Assembly: GCF_900108275.1 (NCBI RefSeq)
Contig: NZ_FNVD01000005.1
Coordinates: forward strand, 124,001-188,000
Length of the DNA: 64,000 nucleotides
Reading direction: 5' to 3'
Source: Jhaorihella thermophila
GTDB lineage: Bacteria > Pseudomonadota > Alphaproteobacteria > Rhodobacterales > Rhodobacteraceae
The notes under the pieces were generated by a model. The model saw only the letters and a list, made by a program, of their open reading frames with translations. It had not been told where the DNA came from and did no database searches. Positions 26,540-36,952 of this stretch are shown here, piece after piece (within the stretch, counting starts at the first letter, position 1; the number at the start of each line of letters is the position of its first letter). Made by a program: the position numbers and the translations under genes.

Positions 26540-27358
26540 ATGCTCATGCGTCTTGCCCTGTTGTTTCTTGCCGCTTGGCCGCGGCTCGCCGCTCCGGCCC
26601 TGGCCGGAGGTGAGGACGATTCGGGCGCCACGATACGGCTTGAGGTGCTGGATGGCGGCATGACCGCCAATGGAACCTATCTGGCGGCCCTGCGCATGCA
26701 ACTGGCCGAGGGGTGGAAAACCTACTGGCGCGCGCCGGGAGAAGCCGGGATACCGCCCAGATTCGACTGGAGCGGTTCCAGCAATGTCGGGCGGGTGGAC
26801 ATCACCTGGCCCACGCCGCAGGTCTTTGACCTCCAGGGCCTGCGCGCGATCGGCTACAAATACGAGCTGGTGCTGCCGGTCGAGGTCACCCCGACCCGCA
26901 AGGGCCAACCGGTCCGGTTGCGCGGATCGGTCGATCTGGGCGTGTGCAAGGATGTCTGCATGCCGGCGACGCTTGATTTCGATCACCGGCTGGACCCGCG
27001 GGCAGGCCGCAATCCCGTTATCGCCGCAGCATTGGCGCAGCGCCCCTATTCGGCCAAAGAGGCCGGCGTCCGCAAGGCCACCTGCCGGATCCGCCCTTCC
27101 GCGAATGGCGTCCGGGTCGAGGCGCGGATCGCCATGCCGACTGCGGGGGGGCAGGAAATTGCCGTGATCGAACCCGGTGATCCCCAGCTCTGGGCGTCCG
27201 AGACCGAAACCCGACGCAAGGGCGACATGCTGGTCGCCTCGGCCGAAGTCGCGGACGCGCGAGGCGCCGCCGCGTTTGCTCTGGACAGGTCACGGATTCG
27301 CATCACGGTGATCGGGCGCGACCACGCGGTCGATATCCGGGGCTGTTCGGCGGGCTGA
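26540..27358 (+). CDS. periplasmic DsbD-alpha-like thiol:disulfide interchange protein
   Basis: About 272 residues: signal peptide ([22 protein letters not shown]) followed by the DsbD N-terminal domain fold ([39 protein letters not shown]). The paired cysteines CKDVC near residue 136 correspond to the active-site cysteines of DsbD-alpha. The membrane beta domain and thioredoxin-like gamma domain of full DsbD are missing, so it must receive electrons from another protein such as CcdA or ScsB. Start chosen at ATG 26540. ATG 26546 and ATG 26522 are also in frame. Confidence 0.82.
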   Translation: MLMRLALLFLAAWPRLAAPALAGGEDDSGATIRLEVLDGGMTANGTYLAALRMQLAEGWKTYWRAPGEAGIPPRFDWSGSSNVGRVDITWPTPQVFDLQGLRAIGYKYELVLPVEVTPTRKGQPVRLRGSVDLGVCKDVCMPATLDFDHRLDPRAGRNPVIAAALAQRPYSAKEAGVRKATCRIRPSANGVRVEARIAMPTAGGQEIAVIEPGDPQLWASETETRRKGDMLVASAEVADARGAAAFALDRSRIRITVIGRDHAVDIRGCSAG

Positions 27359-27363
27359 AGCGC

Positions 27364-27834
27364 GTGTCCGCTTTCCCCAGACTTGGCGCGATCGCGGTGG
27401 TCCTTCGCGGGGATCGCGTGCTGCTGGTGCAGCGCGGCAAGGCGCCGGACCGGGGGCTGTGGGGTTTTCCCGGCGGTCATGTGGAGCCGGGAGAGACCGC
27501 GATGCAGGCGGCCGCGCGCGAACTGGCCGAGGAAACCGGCGTGATCGCCCGGCCGGTGGAGTATCTCACCAATGTCGATGTGCTGCGCCACGATGGCTCG
27601 GGGCGGCTGGTGGCGCATTATCTTCTGGCGGCGGTGCTGTGCGACTACCGGCGGGGTGCGCCGGTTGCGGCGGATGACGTGACCGACGCGGCCTGGTTCG
27701 ACGTCAAGACCGTTCGCGCCAGAGAACTGCCCATGAGCGCGAACGTGGCCGAGGTGATGGAGCTTGGCATAGCCCGCGTTCAGGCGCGGCGATGCGCCGA
27801 AAGCCAGGCCAGCACCGCCGCCGACAGCAGATAG
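27364..27834 (+). CDS. Nudix hydrolase (ADP-ribose pyrophosphatase-like)
   Basis: A 156-residue Nudix protein with GTG start at 27364, five bases after the preceding gene. The Nudix box is intact: [18 protein letters not shown] followed by AEETGV. A hydrophobic strand ([20 protein letters not shown]) precedes it. Substrate is not evident. ADP-ribose or oxidised nucleotides are typical. The last 55 bases overlap the convergent RND pump gene. Confidence 0.9.
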   Translation: MSAFPRLGAIAVVLRGDRVLLVQRGKAPDRGLWGFPGGHVEPGETAMQAAARELAEETGVIARPVEYLTNVDVLRHDGSGRLVAHYLLAAVLCDYRRGAPVAADDVTDAAWFDVKTVRARELPMSANVAEVMELGIARVQARRCAESQASTAADSR

Positions 27835-30800
27835 CCGGTCAGGGTGATTGCCAGCGCGCCGGCCGCGAACAGGATCAGCGCCGCAAGAACCGGACCGGCA
27901 CCGGCCAGCGCGGGGAAAAGGTCCGCCACCGCATCCGGCAAGGCCCCCGTGGTCAGCGCCCAGCCCAGCGTGGCCGCGAACCATCCCGTCATTGCCACCC
28001 CGGTCAGGCCGACCGCCGCGCGCAGCCCCCGGCCGGGCGCGCGCCACGCCCGGCGCATCGCCGCCAGCGGGCGGGCCATGTCGCGCTGCGCCGCCACCAG
28101 CGCCGGGACCACCAGCAGCACCAGAACCATGCCGAAGCCCAGCCCATAGACCAGCGTGATCACCGTGGGCTTGAGGAACTGGGCCTGCTGCGAGCGTTCG
28201 AACAGCAGTGGCGTCAGCCCCAGCACCGTGGTCATCGTGGTCAGCATCACCGGCCGCAACCGGTCCGCCGCCGCGTCGATGATCGACGGCACAAGCCCGC
28301 GCCGCGTGGCATAGTCGTCGATCGTCGTGATCAGAACGATCGCGTCATTGATGATGATCCCGGTCATGCCGATCAGCCCGACCACCGAGAACATGCTGAG
28401 CGGTACGCCCCAGTAATAATGCCCCCAGATCGCTCCGACCAGCCCGAAGGGAATGATCGACATCACCACCAGCGGCCGGGTCCAGCTGGCAAAGATCCAT
28501 GCCAGAACCAGGTAGATCCCCGCGAGACACAGGATCAGCCCGGTGCGGGCATCATTCAGGAACCGGCTTTCCTGCTCCTTGAGTCCGCCCAGCCGCCATT
28601 CGACCTGCCGTTCGCTGGCGATCTTCGGCAGGATCTCTTCGCGCAGGGCGCGGTCGATCGCTTCGGCGCGGGCGGGGTCGTCCTCGGATATGTCGCCGGT
28701 GACGCTGACCACCCGCAGCCCGTTCTCGCGCCGGACCGTCGAGAACCCGGTGCGGCGCTCGACGGTCACGATGTCGGACAGCGGCACATAGGCCCCGGAC
28801 GGCGCGCGCAGCATCATCCGTTCCAAAAAGTCGGCGGTCAGTTCGCTTTCGGGCAGTTCCACGCGGATCTCGGCGCTGCGGGGGCCGTCAGGATAGGTCG
28901 CGGCCTCGATCCCGTTGATCCGGTGGCGCAGAACGCGGCTCAGCCCGTCGGTGGTGAAGCCCAGCGCCTGCCCCTGCGGCGTGAGATCGAGGACCAGTTC
29001 TTCCTTGTCATAGGCCAGGTTGTCCTGAACCGCCGACACTTCGGGATAGCGGGCCAGTGCGGTCTGCAGGTCTTCGCTCGCGGCCTTCAGCGTGTCCACG
29101 TCCGCGCCGTAAAACTGCACGTCCAGCGCATCGCCGCCCGGCCCGGACCGCCAGCCGCGGAAGCTGACGGTTTCGGCCATCGGGTGCTGGCGCACGCGCT
29201 CCTGAAGCTCGGCGACGAAGGCAAAGCTGGAATAGGGGCGCAGGTCGGCGTCGATCAGCTCGATCGAGATGCTGCCCAGAAGGTCGCGGTCCTTGGTATC
29301 CGACCCGGCCAGCGGGTGGCCGGCATTGCCGCCGACTTCGGCCAGAACGAACTCGATCGGGTTGCGGCCATGGCGCTCTTCGTATTCGCGGCCCAGTTCT
29401 TCGGCGGCGCGCTGCATCTCGCGCATCATGGCCAGCGAATCGGCGCGCGTGGCGCCTTCGGCCATCGCGAAATTGCCGGTGACCGAGCCGCGCTCGGGCG
29501 CGTTGAAGAACCGCCACTGCACGTCGCCGCGGATGAACACCGCCACTTGAGAGGCAAGAATCGCGACCGTCCCCGCCAGCACCACGTAACGCCCGCGCAC
29601 CACCAGCACCATGAGCGGCCGGAACAGGCGGTCGCGCACCCAGCGAAACCCCCCGTTTACCATCCGGTTGGGCAGGTCGTACCAGTGCCGGCGATTGCCA
29701 TGCTCGATGGCGTGGACCATGTGGTTGGGCAGGATGATGAAACATTCCAGCAACGAGGCGAGAAGCACCACGATCACGGTAAAAGGGATGTCCTTGATGA
29801 GATCCCCGAACCGCCCGCCGATGGCCACCAGCCCGAAGAACGCGATCACCGTGGTGATGGTCGAGGCAAAGACCGGCATCGCCATCCGCCGCGCCGCCGT
29901 TTCCGCTGCCACCACCGGGGTTTCGCCCAGCCGCCGCGCGCGGAAATCGGCGTGTTCGCCGACCACGATCGCGTCATCCACCACGATCCCCAGCGTGATG
30001 ATCAGGCCGAAGAGGCTGACCATGTTGATGGTGAGTCCAAAGGCATACATCAGCGCCACCGCTGCCATCATCGAGGCCGGTATGCCCGCCGCGACCCAGA
30101 ACGCCGTGCGCGCGTTGAGGAACATGAACAGAAGCAGCAGCACCAGCCCCAGCCCCATCAGGCCGTTGTCGATCAGAAGATCCAGCCGCTGGGTGATCGC
30201 CTCGGCCCGGGTGCGGATCAGCCGCACGGTCACGCCTTGGGGCAGGGTGGCCTGCATCTCCTGGGCCACGCGTTCGACACGGTGCTGCACGTCGATCGCA
30301 TCGCCCCGGCCCGCGCGGTCGACCCGGATCGACATGGCCGGATCGTCGCCGACGAAATAGCTGCGGTTGCGGGTCACGCCCTCGACGCGGATCGTGGCCA
30401 CGTCGCCGATCCTGAGTTTCGACCCGTCGGGGTTGGACCGCAGCACGATATCCGCGATGTCGTCGGGCTTGCGCCGTTCGGCCCCGGTGCGCACGCGCGT
30501 GTTCGCGCCGGACACGTCGCCGGCCGGGTCCGTGTCCACCTCGGCGGCAATCGCGGCGGCGATCTGCGCCATGGTAACGTCATGGGCGATAAGGTTGCGG
30601 GTGGGGACCTCGACGATCGTGCGCGGCGCGGCGACGCCGCGAATCGTGGTGCGCGTGACGCCCGCGTTGAACAGACGCGTCACCAGCTCGTCGGCGAACA
30701 GCCCCAGCTGTTCCGGTCCCACCGGCCCAGTGATCACGACATCCGTCACCCGGTCGCGCCAGACGCCGCGTTTGACCTTTGGATCGTCGGCCTCTTCGGG

Positions 30801-31181
30801 CAGGATCGTGACCGTGTCCACCGCCGCCTGCACGTCATCGGCGGCGCGGGCCATGTCCCAGCCCGGTTCGAATTCCAGTTTGATCGTCGCCTTGCCCTCG
30901 CGCGAGACGGAGTCGGAACTTGCCACCCCGTCCACGGCCAGAAGTGTCGGTTCCAACGCCTGCACGATGGCCTTGTCCACGTCCTCGGGGCCGGCGCCTT
31001 CCCATGTGACCGTGACGGTCACGCTGTCCACGATCACGTCGGGAAAGAACTGCGCCCGCATGTTCGGCAGCGCCGCCGCGCCCAGCACCAGCATGATCAG
31101 CAGAACGAGGTTCGCCGCCGTCCGGTGGCGGGTGAAATAGCTCAGGATCCCGCCCGCGCCGCGGGGCACCTCGCGGATCAT
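27780..31181 (-). CDS. RND efflux transporter, inner-membrane pump
   Basis: A 1133-residue resistance-nodulation-division pump. N-terminal helix [19 protein letters not shown], two large periplasmic loops and about twelve membrane helices are seen. Proton-relay residues lie in [20 protein letters not shown] (first half) and [19 protein letters not shown] (second half). It exceeds the usual length of about 1040 because of an extra C-terminal hydrophobic tail (from about residue 1040, [20 protein letters not shown]) with two or three further segments. Such tails occur in alphaproteobacterial HAE-type pumps. It follows the adaptor gene after 24 bases. No TolC-type gene is nearby. Confidence 0.92.
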   Translation of the reverse strand: MIREVPRGAGGILSYFTRHRTAANLVLLIMLVLGAAALPNMRAQFFPDVIVDSVTVTVTWEGAGPEDVDKAIVQALEPTLLAVDGVASSDSVSREGKATIKLEFEPGWDMARAADDVQAAVDTVTILPEEADDPKVKRGVWRDRVTDVVITGPVGPEQLGLFADELVTRLFNAGVTRTTIRGVAAPRTIVEVPTRNLIAHDVTMAQIAAAIAAEVDTDPAGDVSGANTRVRTGAERRKPDDIADIVLRSNPDGSKLRIGDVATIRVEGVTRNRSYFVGDDPAMSIRVDRAGRGDAIDVQHRVERVAQEMQATLPQGVTVRLIRTRAEAITQRLDLLIDNGLMGLGLVLLLLFMFLNARTAFWVAAGIPASMMAAVALMYAFGLTINMVSLFGLIITLGIVVDDAIVVGEHADFRARRLGETPVVAAETAARRMAMPVFASTITTVIAFFGLVAIGGRFGDLIKDIPFTVIVVLLASLLECFIILPNHMVHAIEHGNRRHWYDLPNRMVNGGFRWVRDRLFRPLMVLVVRGRYVVLAGTVAILASQVAVFIRGDVQWRFFNAPERGSVTGNFAMAEGATRADSLAMMREMQRAAEELGREYEERHGRNPIEFVLAEVGGNAGHPLAGSDTKDRDLLGSISIELIDADLRPYSSFAFVAELQERVRQHPMAETVSFRGWRSGPGGDALDVQFYGADVDTLKAASEDLQTALARYPEVSAVQDNLAYDKEELVLDLTPQGQALGFTTDGLSRVLRHRINGIEAATYPDGPRSAEIRVELPESELTADFLERMMLRAPSGAYVPLSDIVTVERRTGFSTVRRENGLRVVSVTGDISEDDPARAEAIDRALREEILPKIASERQVEWRLGGLKEQESRFLNDARTGLILCLAGIYLVLAWIFASWTRPLVVMSIIPFGLVGAIWGHYYWGVPLSMFSVVGLIGMTGIIINDAIVLITTIDDYATRRGLVPSIIDAAADRLRPVMLTTMTTVLGLTPLLFERSQQAQFLKPTVITLVYGLGFGMVLVLLVVPALVAAQRDMARPLAAMRRAWRAPGRGLRAAVGLTGVAMTGWFAATLGWALTTGALPDAVADLFPALAGAGPVLAALILFAAGALAITLTGYLLSAAVLAWLSAHRRA

Positions 31182-31205
31182 ATGCCCATGCCCGACCGCA
31201 TCGGA

Positions 31206-32690
31206 TCAGCCCCCCATCCGGGATTCGATGCGTTCGACCAGCCGGGCGGGAACGCGGCTTTCGGCCAGCAGGTTCAGAACGCGTGCCTTTGCGTCCTCGG
31301 GCATCCGGTTGCTGGCCTTGATGAAGGCCACCAGCCGCGCCCGCCGTTCCTCGGTCAGCTCCAGCATCGGCACATCCCGCGAATCGTCCGACGGCCCGGC
31401 CATCGCCTTGCCCGCCCGCGCCTGATCGCGCAGGGGGCGGACCTTGATGCCCGGCCCCAGCAGCGGCGTGCGCCCGGTCACCACCTCGCGCCCCGCAAGC
31501 CCCGCGCCCCGCAGCAGCACGTCGTTGCCTTGCCGCCGAACCAGTTCGACCTTCAGCGCCTCAAGCCGGTCGTCGGCCCCCAGCACCAGAACCGTCCCGT
31601 CCGGCCCCAGTGCCGAAGCCGGCAGCCGCGCCACGCCGTCCACCGGCGGTTCTTCGACGCGGACGGTGACGAAATCGCCCGGTTTGAAGCCCGGCGCGTC
31701 GTCCAGCCGCGCAAAGAGCAACCGCCCCGGCTGCCCTTCGCCGGCGGCGCCGCTGTCGCGGCTGATATGTCCCTTCGCGGTCAGGTCCACGCCCGAGACG
31801 TCCAGCGACACGTTGACCGGCGCATGGACCAGTTGTCCGCCCTCGTCCAGCAGCCGCACATATTGCGCCGTGGACAAACGGAACGCCACCTCGAGCGCCT
31901 GCGGGTCGATCAGTTCGGCCAGTTTCTCGTTCGTCGCCACGCGCCGGCCCTCGACCAGCGTCACGCCGCTGAGCGTGCCGGCGAAGGGGGCCGAGATCAC
32001 CGTGTCCTCGAGGTCGCGCTGGGCGGTTTCCAGCGCGATCCGCGCGCGACGCAGTCGGGTGGCGGCCTGATCCACGCGTGCCTCGGCCTGGGCCAGCGCC
32101 ATGCGCCGCGACAGCACCGCCTGACGCGCCGCTGCCGCCGACAGTTCTGCCGCCTCCACCGCTGCCGCGGTGCCCACGCCGCGCGCCTTCAGATCCTTCT
32201 GCCGCTGATAGGCCCGTTCGCGCAGCTCGGCCTGTTCCTGGGCCGCCGCAAGTTCGTCCCGCGCCAGATCCAGCCCGCGCGCGGCGTCGCGCTGCTCGGC
32301 CTCGGCATCCAGCAGGTCGCTTTGCGCCCGGTCCAGCGCCGCCTGCGCGTCCGCCGGGTCCAGCCGCACCAGAACCTCTCCGGCCGCGACCGCGCCGCCC
32401 TCTTCGAAACCGGGCGCCAGCCACATGACCCGTCCGCCCGAGGCCGCGCGCAGCTCCAGCCTGCGGCGGCTCTGGATCTGGCCAAAGGCTTCGAGTACGG
32501 GCGTGACCGTCTCCATCCGGGCGGTCTGCACGCTGACGGCAAAGACCCGTTCCCGCGCGGGCGGCGGGCGGCGATCGTCGTTCATCCGCGCTTCGACCGC
32601 GTCCCAGACAAGCCGCCCGGCATAGGCCAGCAGCCCCAGCGTCAGGGACACCAGGAACAGGCCCAGCAGGCTCTGACGCAGAAATCGCAT
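31206..32690 (-). CDS. RND efflux periplasmic adaptor (membrane fusion protein)
   Basis: A 494-residue HlyD-family adaptor linking the RND pump to an outer-membrane channel. It has an N-terminal membrane anchor (LLGLFLVSLTLGLLAYAG), a lipoyl-like half (GFEEGGAVAAGEVLVRLDP), a long Ala/Glu-rich coiled-coil hairpin (about residues 110-215) and the second lipoyl half (ISAPFAGTLSGVTLVEGRRV). The ATG at 32690 sits five bases after AAGGAG. A GTG two codons earlier is too close to that site. First gene of the two-gene pump operon. Confidence 0.92.
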   Translation of the reverse strand: MRFLRQSLLGLFLVSLTLGLLAYAGRLVWDAVEARMNDDRRPPPARERVFAVSVQTARMETVTPVLEAFGQIQSRRRLELRAASGGRVMWLAPGFEEGGAVAAGEVLVRLDPADAQAALDRAQSDLLDAEAEQRDAARGLDLARDELAAAQEQAELRERAYQRQKDLKARGVGTAAAVEAAELSAAAARQAVLSRRMALAQAEARVDQAATRLRRARIALETAQRDLEDTVISAPFAGTLSGVTLVEGRRVATNEKLAELIDPQALEVAFRLSTAQYVRLLDEGGQLVHAPVNVSLDVSGVDLTAKGHISRDSGAAGEGQPGRLLFARLDDAPGFKPGDFVTVRVEEPPVDGVARLPASALGPDGTVLVLGADDRLEALKVELVRRQGNDVLLRGAGLAGREVVTGRTPLLGPGIKVRPLRDQARAGKAMAGPSDDSRDVPMLELTEERRARLVAFIKASNRMPEDAKARVLNLLAESRVPARLVERIESRMGG

Positions 32691-32769
32691 CGCCACTCCT
32701 TCTCGGGGCCGCCCCGCGCGGCCACCCCTCTAAGGTAGCGAGGCGGGGAAAAATGCCAAGCCACAAGCC

Positions 32770-32805
32770 GGTTACAAAGCGTAACCTTTTGTATCGCCCT
32801 GTATC
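32770..32805. promoter_or_regulatory. inverted repeat and TGTATC direct repeat upstream of the RND operon
   Basis: GGTTAC (32770-32775) and GTAACC (32781-32786) form an inverted repeat around AAAGC. Next to it TGTATC occurs twice, at 32790 and 32800, one helical turn apart. Position, 80-115 bases before the adaptor start, suits an operator for a TetR- or MarR-type pump regulator. No regulator gene is adjacent. Confidence 0.38.
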
Positions 32806-32815
32806 CGCCGGCCGG

Positions 32816-33358
32816 CTATTTCCGCCGCAGATGCTCGTCGAGGCGCGGCATGATCTCGACGAAGTTGCAGGGCGGGTGGCGATAGTCCAGCTGTTTTTCC
32901 AGGATTCCGTCCCAGGCGTCCTTGCAGGCGCCGGGACTGCCGGGCAGGGCAAACAGGTAGGTGCCCCCCGCAACGCCCGCAGTTGCGCGGGACTGCACCG
33001 CCGAGGTGCCGATCTTTTCATAGGAAATGAGCGTGAACAGGGTCGAAAAGGCGTCGATTTCCTTTTCATAGACGTCGCGGTGCGCCTCGACCGTCACGTC
33101 GCGGCCCGTCAGCCCCGTGCCCCCGGTCGAGATCACCACGTCCACCCCGTCATCCGCCACCCAGGCGCGCAGCTGATTGGCGATCTGGTCGCGTTCGTCC
33201 CGCAGGATCTTGCGGTCGGCCAGGATATGGCCGGCCTTCGTCAGCCGGTCCACCAGAACCTGGCCGGACCGGTCTTCCTCCAGCGATCGCGTGTCCGACA
33301 CGGTCAGCACCGCGATGCGGACGGGAATGAACGGGTTGTCGTCCCCGATTTTCGACAT
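32816..33358 (-). CDS. moaB: molybdenum cofactor biosynthesis protein B
   Basis: A 180-residue MoaB/Mog-family protein acting in molybdopterin adenylation. The signature VVISTGGTGLTGRDVT is near residue 95, preceded by RIAVLTVSDTRS and followed by LFALPGSPGACKDAWD. It begins only three bases after the LysE-family gene, so it is probably the last gene of the uracil-DNA glycosylase, phosphoesterase, LysE, moaB unit. Confidence 0.94.
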   Translation of the reverse strand: MSKIGDDNPFIPVRIAVLTVSDTRSLEEDRSGQVLVDRLTKAGHILADRKILRDERDQIANQLRAWVADDGVDVVISTGGTGLTGRDVTVEAHRDVYEKEIDAFSTLFTLISYEKIGTSAVQSRATAGVAGGTYLFALPGSPGACKDAWDGILEKQLDYRHPPCNFVEIMPRLDEHLRRK

Positions 33359-33361
33359 GCC

Positions 33362-33982
33362 TCAAGCCCTTTCGATCAAAGCCAGCCTGACGGCCAGCGC
33401 CGCGAAGATGCCGCCGCTGATCCGCCCCATCCAGCGCGCGGCGGCGGGCGATCCGGTCAGATGCCGCCAGGCGCTGCCCGCGAACAGGCCGACGGCGGCG
33501 TTGATCACGAACCCGCCAAGCGCGAGCACCGTCCCCAGGATCATGAACTGCGCCAGCACCGGCCCGGCGGCGGGATCGACGAATTGCGGGACGAAGGCCA
33601 GCACGAACAGGATCACCTTGGGGTTGGCGAGGTTCACCATCAACCCCGAGCGGAACGCCCGGCGGGCCGGCACCTGCGGCGTTTCGGCCGGGACCGCGCC
33701 GTTGCGCAGCGCGCCCCAGGCCAGCCACAGCAGATAGGCCACCCCGGCCCATCGGATCGCGTCGAACAGCCACGGCATCGCCGCCACCGCAGCGCCCACG
33801 CCCAGCCCGGCCAGCGCCACATGCACCATCACGCCCAGCGAGATGCCCGCGCTGGCCGCCGCCGCCGCGCGCGGACCCGACCGCAGCCCCTGGCCCAGAC
33901 AGAACATCATGTCCGCCCCCGGCGTCAGGTTCAGCGCCAGCGCGGCGGGAACAAAGGCCAAAAGGGTTACGGTGTCGATCAT
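33362..33982 (-). CDS. LysE/RhtB family amino acid exporter
   Basis: A 206-residue inner-membrane exporter with about six helices. The N-terminal LALNLTPGADMMFCLGQGLR and the NLANPKVILFVLAFVPQFVD block are diagnostic of LysE/RhtB/LeuE-type translocators. Substrate (threonine, homoserine, leucine and others are known in the family) cannot be told. The ATG at 33982 overlaps the phosphoesterase stop by four bases (ATGA). Confidence 0.92.
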   Translation of the reverse strand: MIDTVTLLAFVPAALALNLTPGADMMFCLGQGLRSGPRAAAAASAGISLGVMVHVALAGLGVGAAVAAMPWLFDAIRWAGVAYLLWLAWGALRNGAVPAETPQVPARRAFRSGLMVNLANPKVILFVLAFVPQFVDPAAGPVLAQFMILGTVLALGGFVINAAVGLFAGSAWRHLTGSPAAARWMGRISGGIFAALAVRLALIERA

Positions 33983-34578
33983 GGTGTCACCTCGAACCAG
34001 TTGACGGTGGGGCCGAGATTGACCACCGGCGTCGCGCCGATCGTGCCGCGCTGTCCCCAGCTGTCGTGGATGTGGCCGCAGACGGCCAGTTTCGGCTGCA
34101 ACCGCTCGATCGCGGCGCGGATGGTGGTCGAACCCACCGATGCCCCCTGCGAGGTGCGGTCGGCCACGCCCTTGGGCGGGGAATGGACGATCAGCACATC
34201 GGCACAGTCGCAACGGTCCAGCATCGCCTCGGCCTCCGCCTCGGTCAGGTCGCAGGACCACGCGCCGAACGGCGTCACCGGCACGGCATAGCCCAGCCCG
34301 AAGAACCGCAGTCCGCCGATCTCGGCGCCTTCTCCATGAAGGACATGCCAGTGCTCGGGCGCGGCGGCGCGCAGTTCCTCGGCGCTTTCGCCGTTGCCGG
34401 GCACCGCCACCACCGGCGCGGCGATGCCGTCCAGCATCTCCACCGCGCGGTCCAGCCCGTCGCGTGCCACGCAGAAATCACCGGCCCCGATCACCAGATC
34501 GGCCTCTGCGCTGGCGGCCACCAGATCGGCGGCGCGGGCGCGGGCCAGGTGCAGGTCGGAAAAGGCAAGGATCCTCAT
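33979..34578 (-). CDS. metallophosphoesterase
   Basis: A 199-residue calcineurin-like phosphoesterase. Metal-binding motifs appear in order: FSDLHLA (DxH), GAGDFC (GD), VPGNGES (GN-type), VHSPPKG and CGHIHDSWG (GHxH). The substrate may be a nucleotide or phosphodiester. Overlaps of four bases with both the uracil-DNA glycosylase gene and the LysE gene make this a tightly coupled operon. Confidence 0.9.
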   Translation of the reverse strand: MRILAFSDLHLARARAADLVAASAEADLVIGAGDFCVARDGLDRAVEMLDGIAAPVVAVPGNGESAEELRAAAPEHWHVLHGEGAEIGGLRFFGLGYAVPVTPFGAWSCDLTEAEAEAMLDRCDCADVLIVHSPPKGVADRTSQGASVGSTTIRAAIERLQPKLAVCGHIHDSWGQRGTIGATPVVNLGPTVNWFEVTP

Positions 34579-35345
34579 GTCACCTCTCGCAGCTTGGCCT
34601 TGAGTTCCAGCAGATCGGCCCAGGCGTCCCGCTTGGCATGCGGCTGGCGCAGCAGATAGGCGGGATGGAACATCGGCAGCACCGGCCGCCCCCAGGCCTG
34701 ATCCCATTTGCCATGCAGCCGGGTGATGCCGCGTCGGCCCAGCACCGCTTGGCACGAGATGTTGCCCATCAGCACCAGAACCGCCGGATCGGCCAGTTCC
34801 ACATGGCGTTTCAGAAACGGCGTCATCATGCCGATCTCGTCCGGCGTGGGGTCGCGGTTCTGCGGCGGCCGCCAGGGCAGGACATTGGTGATATAGACGT
34901 TTTCGGCACGGCTCAGCCCGATCGCGTCCAGCATCCGGTCCAGGAGCCGGCCCGCCCGCCCGACGAAGGGCCGGCCACCGCGGTCTTCGTCGCGCCCCGG
35001 CGCCTCGCCGATGATCATGACCGGCGCGCCAGGCACCCCGTCGGCGAATACGGTGTTCCGCGCGCCCCGTTTCAGGTCGCACAGGTCGAACCCCGCGATC
35101 GCGGCACGCAGATCTTCCAGCGTCTGCGCCTTTGCCGCGGCTTCTGCCGCAGCGGCAACGGGGTCTATCTCGGGCGCCTTGGGGGCGGGTTGCGGCGCCG
35201 CGGGTTTGGGCTTGGCCGCCCTGGGCGCGGCATCCGGCAGGTCGTAGCGGTTCACCGGCGCATCGCCGATCGCCTCGGTCGCGCCCAGTTCCAGCTGCCA
35301 TTCCAGCAGCGCCTTCGCCGTGTGAAAGTCGATCCCCGATTCCAT
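34575..35345 (-). CDS. family 4-like uracil-DNA glycosylase
   Basis: A 256-residue DNA repair glycosylase that removes uracil. After a Pro/Ala-rich linker (about residues 40-70) come motif [18 protein letters not shown], the [17 protein letters not shown] segment and motif [12 protein letters not shown]. Classical family 4 enzymes hold a [4Fe-4S] cluster with four cysteines. Here only the Cys of LCDLK seems kept; the other positions read Phe, Trp (LPWRPP) and Met (IGMMTPF), so the cluster is probably absent. Divergent from pyrB. Confidence 0.88.
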   Translation of the reverse strand: MESGIDFHTAKALLEWQLELGATEAIGDAPVNRYDLPDAAPRAAKPKPAAPQPAPKAPEIDPVAAAAEAAAKAQTLEDLRAAIAGFDLCDLKRGARNTVFADGVPGAPVMIIGEAPGRDEDRGGRPFVGRAGRLLDRMLDAIGLSRAENVYITNVLPWRPPQNRDPTPDEIGMMTPFLKRHVELADPAVLVLMGNISCQAVLGRRGITRLHGKWDQAWGRPVLPMFHPAYLLRQPHAKRDAWADLLELKAKLREVT

Positions 35346-35403
35346 GGCCCTGACCCTATCCCCCTTCGTGCGCCGCGAAAACCGGAATACGCGCCCGCCC
35401 GTG

Positions 35404-35432
35404 TTGCCCCCGCATCACGCGCTTTCTATAAG
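35404..35432 (+). promoter_or_regulatory. predicted promoter of pyrB
   Basis: TTGCCC (35404-35409) and TATAAG (35427-35432) are spaced by 17 bases, about 30 bases before the pyrB start. Both boxes are reasonable for a sigma-70-type promoter in a GC-rich alphaproteobacterium. Confidence 0.5.
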
Positions 35433-35462
35433 CGGGTCGGAACAGGATCGGAGTCGCGGCCC

Positions 35463-36407
35463 ATGACATTCGCCCACCGCCACCTTCTGGGGATCGAACA
35501 GCTCAAGCCGCAGGACATTACCCAGATCCTCGACCTCGCCGAATCCTATGTGGACCTGAACCGTCAGGCGGCCAAGCATGCCGACGTGCTGGCCGGGCTG
35601 ACCCAGATCAACATGTTCTTCGAAGCCTCGACCCGAACGCAGGCCAGTTTCGAACTGGCCGGCAAGCGGCTGGGCGCGGACGTGATGAACATGGCCATGC
35701 AGGCCAGTTCGATCAAGAAGGGCGAGACGCTGATCGACACGGCGCTGACGTTGAACGCGATGCATCCCGATCTGCTGGTGGTGCGGCATCCGCATTCGGG
35801 CGCGGTGGATTTGCTGGCGCAAAAGGTCAACTGCGCCGTGTTGAACGCCGGCGACGGGCGGCACGAACACCCCACCCAGGCGCTCTTGGACGCGCTGACC
35901 ATCCGCCGCGCCAAGGGCCGGCTGCACCGGCTCAACGTTGCGATCTGCGGCGACATCGCCCATTCCCGCGTGGCGCGGTCGAACATCCTGCTGCTGGGCA
36001 AGATGGAAAGCCGCATCCGCCTGATCGGTCCGCCGACGCTGGTGCCCGCGCAATTCGCCGACATGGGCTGCGAGGTGTATGACGACATGCGCGAGGGGCT
36101 TGCGGGCGTGGACGTGGTGATGATGCTGCGGCTTCAGAAAGAGCGGATGGATGGCGGCTTCATCCCCTCCGAGCGCGAATATTACCACCGCTACGGGCTG
36201 GACGCGGAAAAGCTGGCGCTGGCCAAGCCGGACGCCATCGTCATGCACCCCGGCCCGATGAACCGCGGGGTCGAAATTGACGGCACGCTGGCCGACGACA
36301 TCAACCGTTCCGTCATTCAGGATCAGGTCGAGATGGGCGTTGCGGTTCGCATGGCGGCAATGGAGCTTCTGGCCGGCAACCTCGCCGGATCGCGGGTGCC
36401 GGCATGA
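35463..36407 (+). CDS. pyrB: aspartate carbamoyltransferase catalytic subunit
   Basis: A 314-residue enzyme making carbamoyl-aspartate from carbamoyl phosphate and aspartate in pyrimidine synthesis. The carbamoyl phosphate motif [20 protein letters not shown] is near residue 50, [18 protein letters not shown] near 125, and the C-terminal [11 protein letters not shown] near 258. Start ATG 35463 ([10 protein letters not shown]). No pyrI-type regulatory subunit is seen. Downstream lies an apparently inactive pyrC, as in dodecameric aspartate carbamoyltransferase systems. Its stop overlaps the next gene by four bases. Confidence 0.96.
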   Translation: MTFAHRHLLGIEQLKPQDITQILDLAESYVDLNRQAAKHADVLAGLTQINMFFEASTRTQASFELAGKRLGADVMNMAMQASSIKKGETLIDTALTLNAMHPDLLVVRHPHSGAVDLLAQKVNCAVLNAGDGRHEHPTQALLDALTIRRAKGRLHRLNVAICGDIAHSRVARSNILLLGKMESRIRLIGPPTLVPAQFADMGCEVYDDMREGLAGVDVVMMLRLQKERMDGGFIPSEREYYHRYGLDAEKLALAKPDAIVMHPGPMNRGVEIDGTLADDINRSVIQDQVEMGVAVRMAAMELLAGNLAGSRVPA

Positions 36408-36952
36408 CGGCGCCCCGCCCCGATCCGCTGCGTGTCGGTCCGCTCGAGGTGGGCGTGGTGCGGCTCTTTGCGCTCAACATGCCGGCCGAGCGCGCACGAT
36501 TCCTGCGCGAACCGGGCGCGGCGGCGCAGGTGCTGGGGGTCGAGGAGCTTGACGACGACGAGGTGGCGATTTTCCCGATTCGGGATCTGGGCGAGATGGG
36601 GCTGGCCGGCTACCTCGCCGAAGGCTTCGGCATCGACCCGGCGCAACTGGAGCCCGACCGCGCGGCGCTGGAGACGCTGGAGGGCTGGGTGATGGTGGTG
36701 CGCAGCCGCGCCTTTGGCGGGTGCGAGGTCACGCTGCATCCCGACCCGGCGGTGCGCCCGGTCGGCGCCTGGGTCGAACCCGGCGTGGACTGGAGCGGCG
36801 GCCCGCTGGAGGCGGAAAGTGCCCATATGGGCACCGCCCCGCGCAAATCCCCGCGCGAGGCCCGCGCTCAGGCCCGCATGATCGGCGCCTCGGTCTTTGC
36901 CGGCGTCATGGCCATCATCATCGCTTTCGTCATCTGGCTGGTTTTACGATGA
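36404..36952 (+). CDS. conserved hypothetical single-pass membrane protein in pyr operon
   Basis: A 182-residue protein of unknown function. It is soluble and acidic through about residue 155 ([40 protein letters not shown]), then has a basic stretch ([15 protein letters not shown]) and one C-terminal membrane helix ([18 protein letters not shown]), giving a tail-anchored layout with the bulk probably in the cytosol. ATGA overlaps with both pyrB and the following gene imply translational coupling. Confidence 0.8.
   Translation: MTAPRPDPLRVGPLEVGVVRLFALNMPAERARFLREPGAAAQVLGVEELDDDEVAIFPIRDLGEMGLAGYLAEGFGIDPAQLEPDRAALETLEGWVMVVRSRAFGGCEVTLHPDPAVRPVGAWVEPGVDWSGGPLEAESAHMGTAPRKSPREARAQARMIGASVFAGVMAIIIAFVIWLVLR

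Noticed and set aside
27792-32738. A 1648-codon open frame on the plus strand opposite the RND pump and its adaptor
   Set aside because: It is antisense to two clearly recognisable proteins. Its translation is rich in His, Arg, Gln and Pro with no recognisable domain, as expected from the reverse frame of a GC-rich gene.
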